DNA of 64,000 bases, from NCBI GenBank assembly GCA_963728845.1, contig CAVSLS010000040.1, positions 1 through 64,000 of the forward strand, read 5' to 3'. A program made the translations under genes and the position numbers. The notes beneath the pieces were generated by a model that was given only the letters and a program-made list of their open reading frames with translations, did not search any database and had not been told where the DNA came from. Shown piece by piece: positions 43,055-51,942 of the stretch. The DNA is from Bog-473 sp963728845. GTDB lineage: Bacteria > Actinomycetota > Acidimicrobiia > Acidimicrobiales > RAAP-2. How positions within the stretch are numbered: the first letter of the stretch is position 1; every line of letters starts with the position of its first letter.

Positions 43055-43167
43055 GAAAAGGCAACTCTACCTGCTCTTTTTGTCGTACTCGTCCCGGCAT
43101 CGGTTCGGCACGACGAAGGCGGAGCAGACGGTTTGCAATCGTCTCGAACGCCGAGCGGTGGAAGCGC

Positions 43168-44532
43168 TCAGGCCGCTCCCGCGTGGAGGGAATGGTCGAG
43201 GACCAGCTGGCCGGTATGGGCGTCGAAATCGAACAGCTCGCCGTAGCGCCCCCAGTCGACCGCGATGCGCATCTGCTCGCGGGCCTCGTCCTCGGAGAAG
43301 CCGCGGCGGAGAAGGTCCAAGAAGAAGTTCTCGCCCAGGTTGCCGTCCTTTGTCGTCGTCAGGGCGTTGTAGATGGACCGGACGAGAGGGGCGCGCTCGC
43401 GGGCCCGCCGGGCGAAGATCTGCTTCGACTCGTGGATGTCGGCCGCCACGAACACCTGGCCGTCGTCGGTGATCTGCAAGTCCGCATCCTCCACGCCCGC
43501 CAGTCCCAGCAGCTGCGCCGCATCGACCAGTGGGAGCAGGTCGTCCACTTCGAAGGTCAGGTCGCGTGCCAGTTCGGGGAGGTCCTCCCGCCCGCCTCGC
43601 GCGGCCAGGATCTCGAGCAAGCCGGCCATGCCGCCGACGGTGGCGGCCGGAAGCGGCGTGTCCACCGGAGAGCCCTCCCCCGGCGCGGCCACCGTCCACA
43701 CGTGCGAAGGCGCCCGGGAGTCGCGTCCGGTCATGAAGCCGTAGATCTCGTCGACCAGCGCCTGGAACGCCGGTTCGTGCCGGTCGCGGGGCTGGGGGAA
43801 CTGCACCGGGATCTCGGAACGGATCCGCCCCGGGTTGGCCCCGAGCACGAAGATCCGGTCGGCCAGGACGACCGCCTCTTCGATGTTGTGCGTCACGATC
43901 AGCATCGCCTTGGTGGGGAAGTCTGACTGCGTCCACAACCGCAGGAGCTCTGCCCGCAGGTTCTGCGCCGTCAGGACGTCGAGCGCGGAGAACGGCTCGT
44001 CCATCAAGAGGGCGTCGGGCTCGACCACCAGCGCCCGTGCGAAGCCGACCCTCTGGCGCATCCCGCCCGAGAGCTCCTTGGGATAGGCCGACTCGAACCC
44101 GTCCAGTCCGATCGTGTCGATGGCACGCTCGGCCCGCTGCCGTCGCTCCCTTGCCGGCACGCCCCTCGCCTCCAGCCCCAGTTCCACGTTCTGGAGCACG
44201 GTGAGCCAGGGCAGCAGCGCGAAGCTCTGGAACACCATCGACACGCCGTGGCACGCACCGTTGAGGACCTCTCCCCGATAGGAGATCGTTCCCTCGGTCG
44301 GCTCAATGAGGCCGGCGATGCAGCGGAGCAATGTGCTCTTTCCCGAGCCCGAGCGGCCGAGCAACGCCACGATCTCACCCTCGTAGAGGTTCAGGTTGAT
44401 GTCCTCGAGCACGGGGAGCGGGCTGCCGTCGGGCGACGTGAACGTCTTGTGGACGTGGGACACCTCAATGATGGCCCGCTGTTCTCTCCGCGTCCGGTGC
44501 TCGCTCCATCGGTCCGTGTCACGGGCACTCAC
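43168..44532 (-). CDS. ABC transporter ATPase of the nitrate/sulfonate type with AAA-associated C-terminal domain
   Basis: A 454-residue protein. Residues about 20-250 are an ABC ATPase: Walker A GRSGSGKST, Q-loop VFQSFALLPW, signature LSGGMRQRVG, Walker B ALLMDEPFSALD, and switch His in IVTHNIEEA. The family is that of NrtD/TauB/SsuB. Residues about 300-450 form the AAA-associated C-terminal domain found fused to such ATPases (TKDGNLGENFFLDLLRRGFS). It is followed on the same strand by a two-domain permease, with 40 bases between. No substrate-binding protein is encoded nearby, so the substrate is unknown. Confidence 0.88.
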   Translation of the reverse strand: MSARDTDRWSEHRTRREQRAIIEVSHVHKTFTSPDGSPLPVLEDINLNLYEGEIVALLGRSGSGKSTLLRCIAGLIEPTEGTISYRGEVLNGACHGVSMVFQSFALLPWLTVLQNVELGLEARGVPARERRQRAERAIDTIGLDGFESAYPKELSGGMRQRVGFARALVVEPDALLMDEPFSALDVLTAQNLRAELLRLWTQSDFPTKAMLIVTHNIEEAVVLADRIFVLGANPGRIRSEIPVQFPQPRDRHEPAFQALVDEIYGFMTGRDSRAPSHVWTVAAPGEGSPVDTPLPAATVGGMAGLLEILAARGGREDLPELARDLTFEVDDLLPLVDAAQLLGLAGVEDADLQITDDGQVFVAADIHESKQIFARRARERAPLVRSIYNALTTTKDGNLGENFFLDLLRRGFSEDEAREQMRIAVDWGRYGELFDFDAHTGQLVLDHSLHAGAA

Positions 44533-44572
44533 TCTGGTGCCGGCGCCCGCCGGCGGTCAAACGTGAGAGGCG

Positions 44573-46330
44573 TCACAATGAGAACCTGGACTCGGCCAAC
44601 CGGTACAGCCGTCGCCAGAACAGCCTGTTGGCGAGCACGACGAATGCGCTCATCACGATGCCGCCCCCGATGAGCAGAGCGAACGTGCCCTGGTTCGAGG
44701 CCGTCGAGATGTAATTGCCGAGCCCGTAGGCGTTGAGCGTCTGATGGTGCCAGGCGACGAGCTCGGCGACGATGGAGGCGTTCCAGGCCCCTCCCGCCGC
44801 CGTGATGCCTCCGGTGACGTAGGCCGGGAAGATGGCGGGCAGGATGACCCGGCGCCAGCGCTGGCGCCGGGTCAGGCGCATCACCGTCATCATCTCGCGC
44901 ATGTCGTTGGGGATGGCGCTGGCCCCGGCGATCACGTTGAAGAGGATGTACCACTGGGCGCCCAGCATCATGAGGAGGATGGCGCCGTAGTCCAGGGGCA
45001 CCCCGAGGCCCAGGAAGATGGCAGTGATGAACGGGAACAGCAGGATGGCCGGGAAGCTCGCCAGCACCTGCACGATGGGCTGGGCGTAGCGGGAGAGGCG
45101 GGGGCTCATGCCGATCTTGACTCCCACCGGCACCCAGACGACCGTCGAGACCACGAGGAGGACGATGACCCGCGCGAACGTCGCGAACCCCAGTGCGATG
45201 AGCGAGGGGAAGTGCGAGAAGCCGAGGTGCGCGTTCAGGTAGAGGATCCCGCTGACGGCGACGAAGCCCGACGCGCCGACGATGACGAGCCAGAAGATGA
45301 TGTCACCGAGGCGGCGCCGTCGCTCGTCCTGGTGCAGCGGGTACTCCGCCAGGCCGAACGGGCGCGTGGCGCGGTCGAGGAAACGGCCGATGGGCCGCGT
45401 CAGCCGACCGAGCGCGTGAGGGATCGCCGACCGGCGCAGCGCGTCGAGCACGACGCTCTTCGGCCTCTCCGTCGACGCGGACGTCTCCAGCCGGAATCTC
45501 TCGGTCCATGCCACGAGCGGGCGGAAGACGAAGAAGTTGGTGCCGACGACGAGGATCACCATGGTGACGATGGCGATCGTCACCTTGGTGTAGGAGCCCT
45601 CGGCCGCGGCGGCGCCCATGTAGCTCCCGATGCCGGGGAGGCTCTCGGTGAGTCCCTTGCCCCCCACGAACACGGTGACCGCCTCCGAGGCGGTCAGGAA
45701 GAACCACCCGCCGCCCATCGACATCATCATGTTCCAGACCAATCCGATCATGGAGCTCGGAACGTCGAGCTTCCAGAACCGCTGCCACTTCGTCAGCCGG
45801 TACATGCGGGCCGCCTCGTCCAGCTCGGTGGGCTGGGAGATCAGGGAATGGTAGAAGCTGAACGTCATGTTCCACGCCTGGGACGTGAAGATGACGAAAA
45901 TCGACGCCAGTTCCAGACCGATCAGGTTGCTGGGGAAGAGCTTGATGAAGAAGGTCAGGGCCACGGGCAGGAACACGAGGATGGGGATCGACTGGAGGAC
46001 GTCGAGGATGGGGACGAGGACCTTCTCGGCCCGGCGCAGGCGCGCCGCCGCCGTGCCGTACACGAGTGTGAAGACGGTCGAGAGGAACAGGGCGATGAAC
46101 ATCCGCAGGAGCGAACGGGCCGCGTAGTAGGGGACATCGGCGACGTCGGTCGAGAGCTTGACCTCCGTCCGGCCGGGCGCGAAGTTGACCGTCATCGCCT
46201 GGCCCAGCCGCACGACGACGTAGAGGACGGCGATGATGCCCACGGCGAGCAACAGGTCGTACAGATTGAGTCCTCGGCCGCGCAGCGCCTCGCGAACCGG
46301 CAGTCCCCGGCGCGTCGTCGCAGGGCTCAT
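44573..46330 (-). CDS. Fused two-domain ABC transporter permease
   Basis: A 585-residue membrane protein with two BPD_transp_1 permease domains in tandem: the first contains LTKWQRFWKLDVPSSMIGL, the second LTRRQRWRRVILPAIFPAYV, each the EAA-type loop that docks on the ATPase. The linker between them (about residues 270-340) is polar. The start ATG 46330 was chosen since the longer open frame upstream is the shadow of two other genes. It feeds the ATPase at 43168. Confidence 0.87.
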   Translation of the reverse strand: MSPATTRRGLPVREALRGRGLNLYDLLLAVGIIAVLYVVVRLGQAMTVNFAPGRTEVKLSTDVADVPYYAARSLLRMFIALFLSTVFTLVYGTAAARLRRAEKVLVPILDVLQSIPILVFLPVALTFFIKLFPSNLIGLELASIFVIFTSQAWNMTFSFYHSLISQPTELDEAARMYRLTKWQRFWKLDVPSSMIGLVWNMMMSMGGGWFFLTASEAVTVFVGGKGLTESLPGIGSYMGAAAAEGSYTKVTIAIVTMVILVVGTNFFVFRPLVAWTERFRLETSASTERPKSVVLDALRRSAIPHALGRLTRPIGRFLDRATRPFGLAEYPLHQDERRRRLGDIIFWLVIVGASGFVAVSGILYLNAHLGFSHFPSLIALGFATFARVIVLLVVSTVVWVPVGVKIGMSPRLSRYAQPIVQVLASFPAILLFPFITAIFLGLGVPLDYGAILLMMLGAQWYILFNVIAGASAIPNDMREMMTVMRLTRRQRWRRVILPAIFPAYVTGGITAAGGAWNASIVAELVAWHHQTLNAYGLGNYISTASNQGTFALLIGGGIVMSAFVVLANRLFWRRLYRLAESRFSL

Positions 46331-46359
46331 GGACCTCCCGGAGCTGGCCGGTGGCACCC

Positions 46360-47214
46360 TCAACGCAGGTGTTCGGCGAAGACGGTGCTCCAGGGTCGGA
46401 CGAGGGCGCGCAGCTCCGCGCAGTCGTCCTCGCCCAGCACGTCGTACGGTTCCGCCGCCAGCCCGTCCGTGGCTTCTTCGATCATCCGGCGCTCGGCCGC
46501 GCCCCACTCGGTGAGGCGGAGTGGTTCGCCCGTCTGGAGCCAACCGCGCCCCTGGAGCGAGTCGACCGCCGCATCCCACGCCTCTGTGGGCCAACCCCTG
46601 GTGGAGCGCAGCACGTGCGCCGGCACCTCGCCGGTGGCTGCGTGGGTGACCAGCGCCTGAATGCCCGACAATCCGTGGGTCACGAGCAGCGCGACGTGTC
46701 CGTCTCCCCGGAACTCGCGCAGGACGGACTGGGCATGCCACAGGACCAGGTGCGGCTCGGTCGGCCACACCACCTCGGCGTGGGCTGCGGCCAACGGCCT
46801 CCCCTCGACCCGGCACGCCGCTGCCGCGGCGGCCGCACGGGCCAGGTCCGCGGCACGCCGCATCTCTTCCGAGGTCACGACCGCATCGCCCAGGATCCGC
46901 CGGCATGCTGCGTCGACCGCGGCGAAGCGGGCGTCGACCAGAGTCTGCGGCGACGCGACGGCCCAGGACGAGGGGATCGCCGCGTGCACCAGCTCGGGGT
47001 TGAAGTTGAAGAAGGTCGAGACCACGACGTCCGCCTGCACCGCACCCATGGGTGCCGCCCGCGACGCGAAGTAGCCCGCCCGGCCCGTGATGCCGAGGCT
47101 CAGGTAGGCCTGTGCGGCCTCGGGCACGAAGTACACCATGCCGTGCAGCGGCTCGAGCGTGCGCCATGTCTTGCGGGCCCGCAGGCCACCCGCACTCGCC
47201 GGTCCGTCGCTCAC
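46360..47214 (-). CDS. SCO6745-like protein
   Basis: A 284-residue alpha-helical protein of an actinobacterial family often annotated SCO6745: RTLEPLHGMVYFVPEAAQAY, then GYFASRAAPMGAVQADVVV, STFFNFNPELVHAAIP, and a closing LTEWGAAERRMIEEATDGLA that looks like a winged-helix wing. Function unknown; it may be DNA-binding. Its end overlaps nothing, but its start overlaps the inositol-phosphatase-like gene's stop by four bases, so the two are co-translated. Confidence 0.78.
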   Translation of the reverse strand: MSDGPASAGGLRARKTWRTLEPLHGMVYFVPEAAQAYLSLGITGRAGYFASRAAPMGAVQADVVVSTFFNFNPELVHAAIPSSWAVASPQTLVDARFAAVDAACRRILGDAVVTSEEMRRAADLARAAAAAAACRVEGRPLAAAHAEVVWPTEPHLVLWHAQSVLREFRGDGHVALLVTHGLSGIQALVTHAATGEVPAHVLRSTRGWPTEAWDAAVDSLQGRGWLQTGEPLRLTEWGAAERRMIEEATDGLAAEPYDVLGEDDCAELRALVRPWSTVFAEHLR

Positions 47215-47952
47215 AGGCTGCCCTCCGCTGCGAGTCGGGCCGCGAGTGCCGTGGTCGCCGCCACGATGGGCCGCCGGCTCGATGCGTCCCGTACCACCAG
47301 GTCCCGGCCGTCACGCTCCCCCTCCACCACGCCCACCTCGCGGCAGACCAGGAGGCCGGCGAGATAGTCCCAACCGTAGAGGGTGCCGCGCCCCACCACC
47401 ATGTAGGCGTCGAGCACCCCCTCGGCCACCGCGCAGCACTCGAGGGACGCCGCGCCGAGCGCTCGGTACTGGGCCCAGCCGGGGTTGTGGCCGGGGAAGC
47501 CCGAGATGCCCACGATTGCGCTCCCGAGATCCTCGCCGCCCGACGGCGCAATGCGGTGCCCGTCCTTCTCCGCGCCGGCGCCTCGTACGGCGGCATACCG
47601 CTCCCCCGTTGCCAGGCTGACGACGAGGCCGACGCGGGGCCCCGCGGCATCGAGCACGCAGATGCTCGTGGCGTAGAAGGGCACGCCCCGGTGCGCATTG
47701 GTGGAGCCGTCGACGGGGTCGATCACCGCGAGCAGCCCCGAGTCGCCCTCGCCGGTCGCGCCCGACTCCTCGGAGAGCACCGCCAGACCCGCGCCGTGCA
47801 ACACCGGAAGGGCCGCACCGTCGGCCGCCAGGTCGAGCCGGTACTGGCCGGCCTTTCCTCCCGTGGGCCCCCAGTCCTCGAGTAGCGTCCAGCGCTGCAC
47901 GCACTGCGGCGACGGCGTCGTCGAGCACCTCGAGCAGGCGGGCATCGTCCAC
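47211..47952 (-). CDS. Inositol monophosphatase-family enzyme (one frame change near 47876)
   Basis: A Mg-dependent phosphatase of about 246 residues: VLSEESG (metal ligand Glu), AVIDPVDGSTNAHRGVPFYA (DPxDGT/S motif) and GTLYGWDYLAGLLVCREVG (WDxxAG motif). Family members act on inositol phosphate, histidinol phosphate, fructose bisphosphate or PAP. The N-terminus (GTG 47952, DDARLLEVLDDAVAAVRAAL) is in another frame from the rest. Deleting one G near 47876 joins them (DATR to DWGPTGGKAGQYRLD). Since all catalytic motifs are intact, a sequencing error seems likely. Confidence 0.83.
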
Positions 47953-48032
47953 GGCAGAGGAACCCTACCGGCCGTCGTCGCCCCAGCCCGGCTCGCCGCC
48001 TGCCCGCCCGCTCCCATTAGGCTCCCCCGGTT

Positions 48033-48590
48033 GTGGCTGCCATAGACGTCGCCGGCTACGTCGCCGACTTGAAGGACCACTCCGTCGACCACGGGTTCCA
48101 CGTGCACGACGAGCGGCACTTCGTCGAGACCTACTCCCTGCGCCAGGTCTGGGAGGTCGACCTGCACCCCGAGGAGGGTTGCGGCGGCCCGCTCGACCTG
48201 CATCTCGCCCTCGACGTCGACCCCCGCGTCCTGCTGTCCTTCGAGGACGCCGTCGTGCTGCTCGCCGAGGACGAGGAGCCACCCGACGAGTACCACTTCC
48301 CGCTCACCTTCACCTGGGCGCTGCCGCCCCTCCCGAGCGGGCCGGACCTCCTCCGCCTGGCCATCGACCTGGCGGGCGTCGGGGGGATCGAGCTCCCGCT
48401 CGAGGTCTCGGCCATCGACTCCTTCGCCAACGCCACCGACGGCTCGGAGCGGCGGCTGAGCATCGTGGCCCGGCACCCCGTGTCGCTGGCCCGGGTCCTG
48501 AGCGGCGAGGAGCTGCTCTGCGACGTCTTCGACCGCGCGCTCGCCGTCAGCCGCTTCCTGCTCGAGTCAGCCGAACGCTGGCTCGGTTGA
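48033..48590 (+). CDS. Conserved-looking hypothetical protein
   Basis: A 185-residue acidic soluble protein (start GTG 48033: AAIDVAGYVADLKDHSVDHG) with repeated strand-type segments (GGPLDLHLALDVDPRVLLSF, IELPLEVSAIDSFANAT) and a helical C-terminus (FDRALAVSRFLLESAERWLG). No signal peptide. No family I can name. It is divergent from the phosphatase gene and is followed by one base and then the lipoprotein GTG, so they form an operon. Confidence 0.65.
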   Translation: MAAIDVAGYVADLKDHSVDHGFHVHDERHFVETYSLRQVWEVDLHPEEGCGGPLDLHLALDVDPRVLLSFEDAVVLLAEDEEPPDEYHFPLTFTWALPPLPSGPDLLRLAIDLAGVGGIELPLEVSAIDSFANATDGSERRLSIVARHPVSLARVLSGEELLCDVFDRALAVSRFLLESAERWLG

Positions 48591-48591
48591 G

Positions 48592-49059
48592 GTGCGGCGG
48601 GCCCGCCGCCCCGACGCAGGTCGGATCGCTCGGATAGCGGCCGTCGTCGCCGGCACGGTCGTCGGACTGAGCGCCTGCGGCAACGGGAACGGTCAGGCCC
48701 TGGCCCAGCAGGCCTGCGTGCACGTGCACCGCTCCGTCACCGACTACCTCCGCTCGACGCGCGCCGACACGCCCCCCGCCACGGCGGCGCAGCTCTTGAA
48801 ACGAGCCGACCAGGAGCTGCGAGCCGCCCTGCCGTTGGCGGCCCAGGCCAACTCTGCGGACGGCTCGTGGAACGGGCTCATGACGACCATCTCGGAGATC
48901 TCCACCGTCGACGAAGGCCACCTCGTCCCCTCGCTGCAGGCGCAGTGCGTCGTGGCGGACTCCAACCCGAACGTCAACCCGCAGAACCCCGGCAACAGCG
49001 GCAGCACCGGCACTGCCCCGCAGAACGTGAACCCGAAACCGGCCTCACCCGCCGGCTGA
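48592..49059 (+). CDS. Putative lipoprotein
   Basis: A 155-residue protein with a twin-Arg-containing basic head, a hydrophobic segment (IARIAAVVAGTVVGLSACG) and the lipobox LSAC at residues 25-28, so it should be processed by LspA and lipidated. The mature part has a helical core with two more cysteines (QQACVHVH and QAQCVVAD) and an Asn/Pro/Gly tail (NPNVNPQNPGNSGSTG). It begins two bases after the previous stop. Its 3' end overlaps the acyltransferase-SGNH stop by 15 bases. Function unknown. Confidence 0.7.
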   Translation: MRRARRPDAGRIARIAAVVAGTVVGLSACGNGNGQALAQQACVHVHRSVTDYLRSTRADTPPATAAQLLKRADQELRAALPLAAQANSADGSWNGLMTTISEISTVDEGHLVPSLQAQCVVADSNPNVNPQNPGNSGSTGTAPQNVNPKPASPAG

Positions 49060-51195
49060 CGGCGCCACCGCGCCCACGGCCGCCGCCTGCGCCCGGCCGG
49101 CGGCCACGATGGGCGGCATGAGCTTGGGCGCCAGGAAGAGACCTCCTGCGTTGGTGAAGTGGACGCCGTCGCTGCGCCGGATCACGACGCCGTCCACCGT
49201 GGCGGAGTACTTGCCCCCCGGGCATGCCGCGGCGTTCAGGTCGACGACCGAGTCGGTCGAGGGGTGCTCGGCCGCCACCTCCCGGACCAGCTTGTTGAAG
49301 GCGCTCAGACGCGCCGGGTCATCCTCCGGCCAGGGCGCCCCGTCGGGCTGCTCGCCCGAGTCGGTGCAGGGCGCGGTCAGGAACACCATGCGGGCACCGG
49401 TCGCGGTCACGAGATTGGAGGCAGCCTCCAGCTGCTGCTTCACGTAGGCGGCGTAGGTCGGGTGCAAGATGTTGGTCCAGGCACCCTGGTACTCCCGGTC
49501 GACCACCTCCCAGCGACCGGCCAGCAGCACGACCACGTTGGGTTTGACCTCGTAGATGGCCGCCAGCCACTGGTCCTGCCACGGCTGGTCGTCCGCCGGC
49601 TCACCCGCGACGGGCGGCGACCCGTTGCAGGCAGGCGGTGTCAGGTCGCGGGTCCCCATGAGCTCGACCTCGGGCCCGTCCACGACGCCGCAGCCGAGGA
49701 TGCCCTTGTCCGAGAGCACGTAGCCGTACTTGTCCTGTTGCGACGTGTACGACAACCCCAGTCCGAGGGTCAACGCGACCGAATCGCCGAACAGGAGCAC
49801 ACGCACCGGCTGGGCGGTCGCCGCCGACCCGGGCAGCGTCGTCGTCGTCGTCGTGGTGGTCGGGCCGCCGGTGCCGATGCCGCCCGGGAACGCCGTGCTG
49901 GCCACGGCGGAGGTGCCCGTCGTCGCGGCCACGACGGCCACCAGAACCACCCCGACCCCGGCGGGCACGGCCACCCAGGCCTTCCACTGCCGGAGGAAGG
50001 TCCCCATTCGGATGGGGCGCTCGACGAGGTGGAAGGACACCACGGAGACGGCGAAGGTGACGAGGGCGCGCACGGCGAAGAGCTCGTAGCTCACCAGCCC
50101 CGTCCGGGCGTGGTTGAGCCAGATGAAGATGGGCCAGTGCCAGATGTAGAGGCCATAGGAGATCCGCCCCACGTAGCGCACCGGCGCCACGGACAAGAGC
50201 CGCGGGACGATGCTGCGCGGCGCCGCCACCGCCGCCAGGATGACGCCGGCCACCGCCAGGCCGATGAGGAAGAACCCACCCGAGTAGGGGAAGGTCGAGT
50301 TCGACGTCGTCAGCACCCAGATGGCCACGGCGGCGAGCGCGCCGCCGATGCCGATGGCGCCGCAGATCGAGCGCCCCGCGCTGCCCGTCGGCCGCCACAG
50401 CTCCCCCTTGGCCAGGCGGCCCTCCTCGTGGCTGCGCTGCGTGAGCAGCACGAGCCCGACGGCGAGGGCGCACCCGATGAACAGGCACTGCGATCGCGTG
50501 TCCGTACCGAGGTAGGCGCGATTCGTGTTGACGCCGCCGTCGTAGAGCACGTGCATCCAGGTCGCCGACGCGAGGGCCGCAGCACAGCACAGCGCGAACA
50601 GCACGCGTAGGTTCCGCGTGACGTGCAGGACAGCGAGCACCACCAGGGGCCAAATGACGTAGAACTGCTCCTCGACGGCCAGGGACCAGGTGTGCAGGAG
50701 CGGGGAGGAGGCCGCCGTCTCGTTGAAGTAGTTGGAGTTGACCAGAATGAAGTGCCAGTTGCTGACGTAGAGCAACGTGGCCAGCGCGTCGAGCCGGAGC
50801 GCTCCGTACGTCCCCTTCGGCACGATCACCGAGGCGAAGAAGGCCACGAAGAGCAGCATCAGGAGCAAAGCGGGCAGGAGGCGGCGGGCGCGCCGGGCCC
50901 AGAACGCCCCGAGCTTGATCGTCAGGGTCTGACGCCACTCACCCACGAGGAGCGAGGTGATGAGGAACCCCGACAGGACGAAGAAGGCATCGACTCCCAT
51001 GAACCCGCCGTCCATGTGCGGGATCCCGCCGTGGAACAGCATCACGGCCACGACCGCGCAGGCACGGACCCCGTCGAGGGCCGGGAGGTAGGCCAGACGA
51101 GTGTGCGAAATCGCGCTCTCGTCGTCCTGCATCGGGCCCATCCCTCCTGCATCTGGTCGCTCGGGCACCGCCGTGAAGTGCCCGGGATCAGACAT
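49045..51195 (-). CDS. Membrane O-acyltransferase fused to SGNH domain
   Basis: A 716-residue protein. Residues about 30-395 are an acyltransferase-3 membrane domain (YLPALDGVRACAVVAVMLFH, VDAFFVLSGFLITSLL, LHTWSLAVEEQFYVIWP). Residues about 395-440 are a membrane helix and Thr-rich linker. Residues about 455-700 are an SGNH domain with VLLFGDSVALTL and DGVHFTN. It resembles peptidoglycan or polysaccharide O-acetyltransferases of the OatA kind. Unlike the pair at 23492-25745, both halves are in one chain. The start may be ATG 51195 or one of the internal ATGs (MQDDESAIS). Confidence 0.87.
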   Translation of the reverse strand: MSDPGHFTAVPERPDAGGMGPMQDDESAISHTRLAYLPALDGVRACAVVAVMLFHGGIPHMDGGFMGVDAFFVLSGFLITSLLVGEWRQTLTIKLGAFWARRARRLLPALLLMLLFVAFFASVIVPKGTYGALRLDALATLLYVSNWHFILVNSNYFNETAASSPLLHTWSLAVEEQFYVIWPLVVLAVLHVTRNLRVLFALCCAAALASATWMHVLYDGGVNTNRAYLGTDTRSQCLFIGCALAVGLVLLTQRSHEEGRLAKGELWRPTGSAGRSICGAIGIGGALAAVAIWVLTTSNSTFPYSGGFFLIGLAVAGVILAAVAAPRSIVPRLLSVAPVRYVGRISYGLYIWHWPIFIWLNHARTGLVSYELFAVRALVTFAVSVVSFHLVERPIRMGTFLRQWKAWVAVPAGVGVVLVAVVAATTGTSAVASTAFPGGIGTGGPTTTTTTTTLPGSAATAQPVRVLLFGDSVALTLGLGLSYTSQQDKYGYVLSDKGILGCGVVDGPEVELMGTRDLTPPACNGSPPVAGEPADDQPWQDQWLAAIYEVKPNVVVLLAGRWEVVDREYQGAWTNILHPTYAAYVKQQLEAASNLVTATGARMVFLTAPCTDSGEQPDGAPWPEDDPARLSAFNKLVREVAAEHPSTDSVVDLNAAACPGGKYSATVDGVVIRRSDGVHFTNAGGLFLAPKLMPPIVAAGRAQAAAVGAVAPSAGG

Positions 51196-51339
51196 TCTCT
51201 CAGACCGGGCCTGCCCCCTCCGGGCACCGGCGCCTCGCTACCCTGAGGCGTCCTGAGCCCGACCCGACCCCTGTCCGCTCCCCTCCCACGCCGTCGTGGT
51301 GCGCGCCGGCGCCGCCTCGGCGGTTTTGTCCTGCTGGTC

Positions 51340-51942
51340 GTGGTGTTGGGCGCCGGGTCCGCCGCGCTGGCCGCCCATTTCGACCACGGCCCGGGCCTCA
51401 GTCCGTTGCGGGCCCGCATCGTCGCCATCGCCGAGGGACAGGTGGGGTACCGCACCGACCCGGCCGACACCTACTGCAACAAATTCAGCGCCTACTGGAA
51501 CGCCGGCACCGACGACTGCGGCAACGACAACCTCGACGAGGAGTGGTGCGCCGACTTCGCCGCCTGGGCCTGGAAGGAAGCCGGTGCCGTGGTCGACTAC
51601 CAGCTGGCACCGGGCGATCTGAACGCCGACTCGGCGAGCTTCTACGTGTGGGGGACGGACCACGGCACGTGGCACCCGGTGGGATCGGGCTATGTGCCCC
51701 AACCCGGCGACGTGGCCGTCTACGGGCTCGACACGACCGCGGTCACCGCGGTGCACGTGGCCATCGTGACCGCGGACACCGGCGCGGCGCCCGACGTCGT
51801 CAACGGCGACGGCGACCGCACCGGCTACAGCGTGGTCGAGGTCGGCGACCACCAGGCCGACGCCGACGTGAAGGGGGACGGAGCGCGCCTGTCGGGCTAC
51901 GTCTCGCCGCTGTCACCGGCGGCGCCTTCGACGTCGTCCTGA
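51340..51942 (+). CDS. Secreted CHAP-domain hydrolase
   Basis: About 200 residues: CHAP-type catalytic Cys in DEEWCADFAAWAWKEAG and His in VTAVHVAIVT, with ARIVAIAEGQVGYRTDPADT before them, so probably an amidase or endopeptidase acting on peptidoglycan. Upstream of the GTG at 51340 the same frame encodes RRRGARRRRLGGFVLLV, which is the basic head of a signal peptide, but no standard start codon is seen there. The true start is therefore unclear. The 3' end overlaps that of the MFS gene by 46 bases. Confidence 0.78.
   Translation: MVLGAGSAALAAHFDHGPGLSPLRARIVAIAEGQVGYRTDPADTYCNKFSAYWNAGTDDCGNDNLDEEWCADFAAWAWKEAGAVVDYQLAPGDLNADSASFYVWGTDHGTWHPVGSGYVPQPGDVAVYGLDTTAVTAVHVAIVTADTGAAPDVVNGDGDRTGYSVVEVGDHQADADVKGDGARLSGYVSPLSPAAPSTSS

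Noticed and set aside
44573..47698. A 1041-codon open frame on the minus strand as one large protein
   Set aside because: Only the part from 46330 downward is permease. The upstream part is an out-of-frame reading of the SCO6745-like and phosphatase genes, whose own frames carry recognisable motifs.
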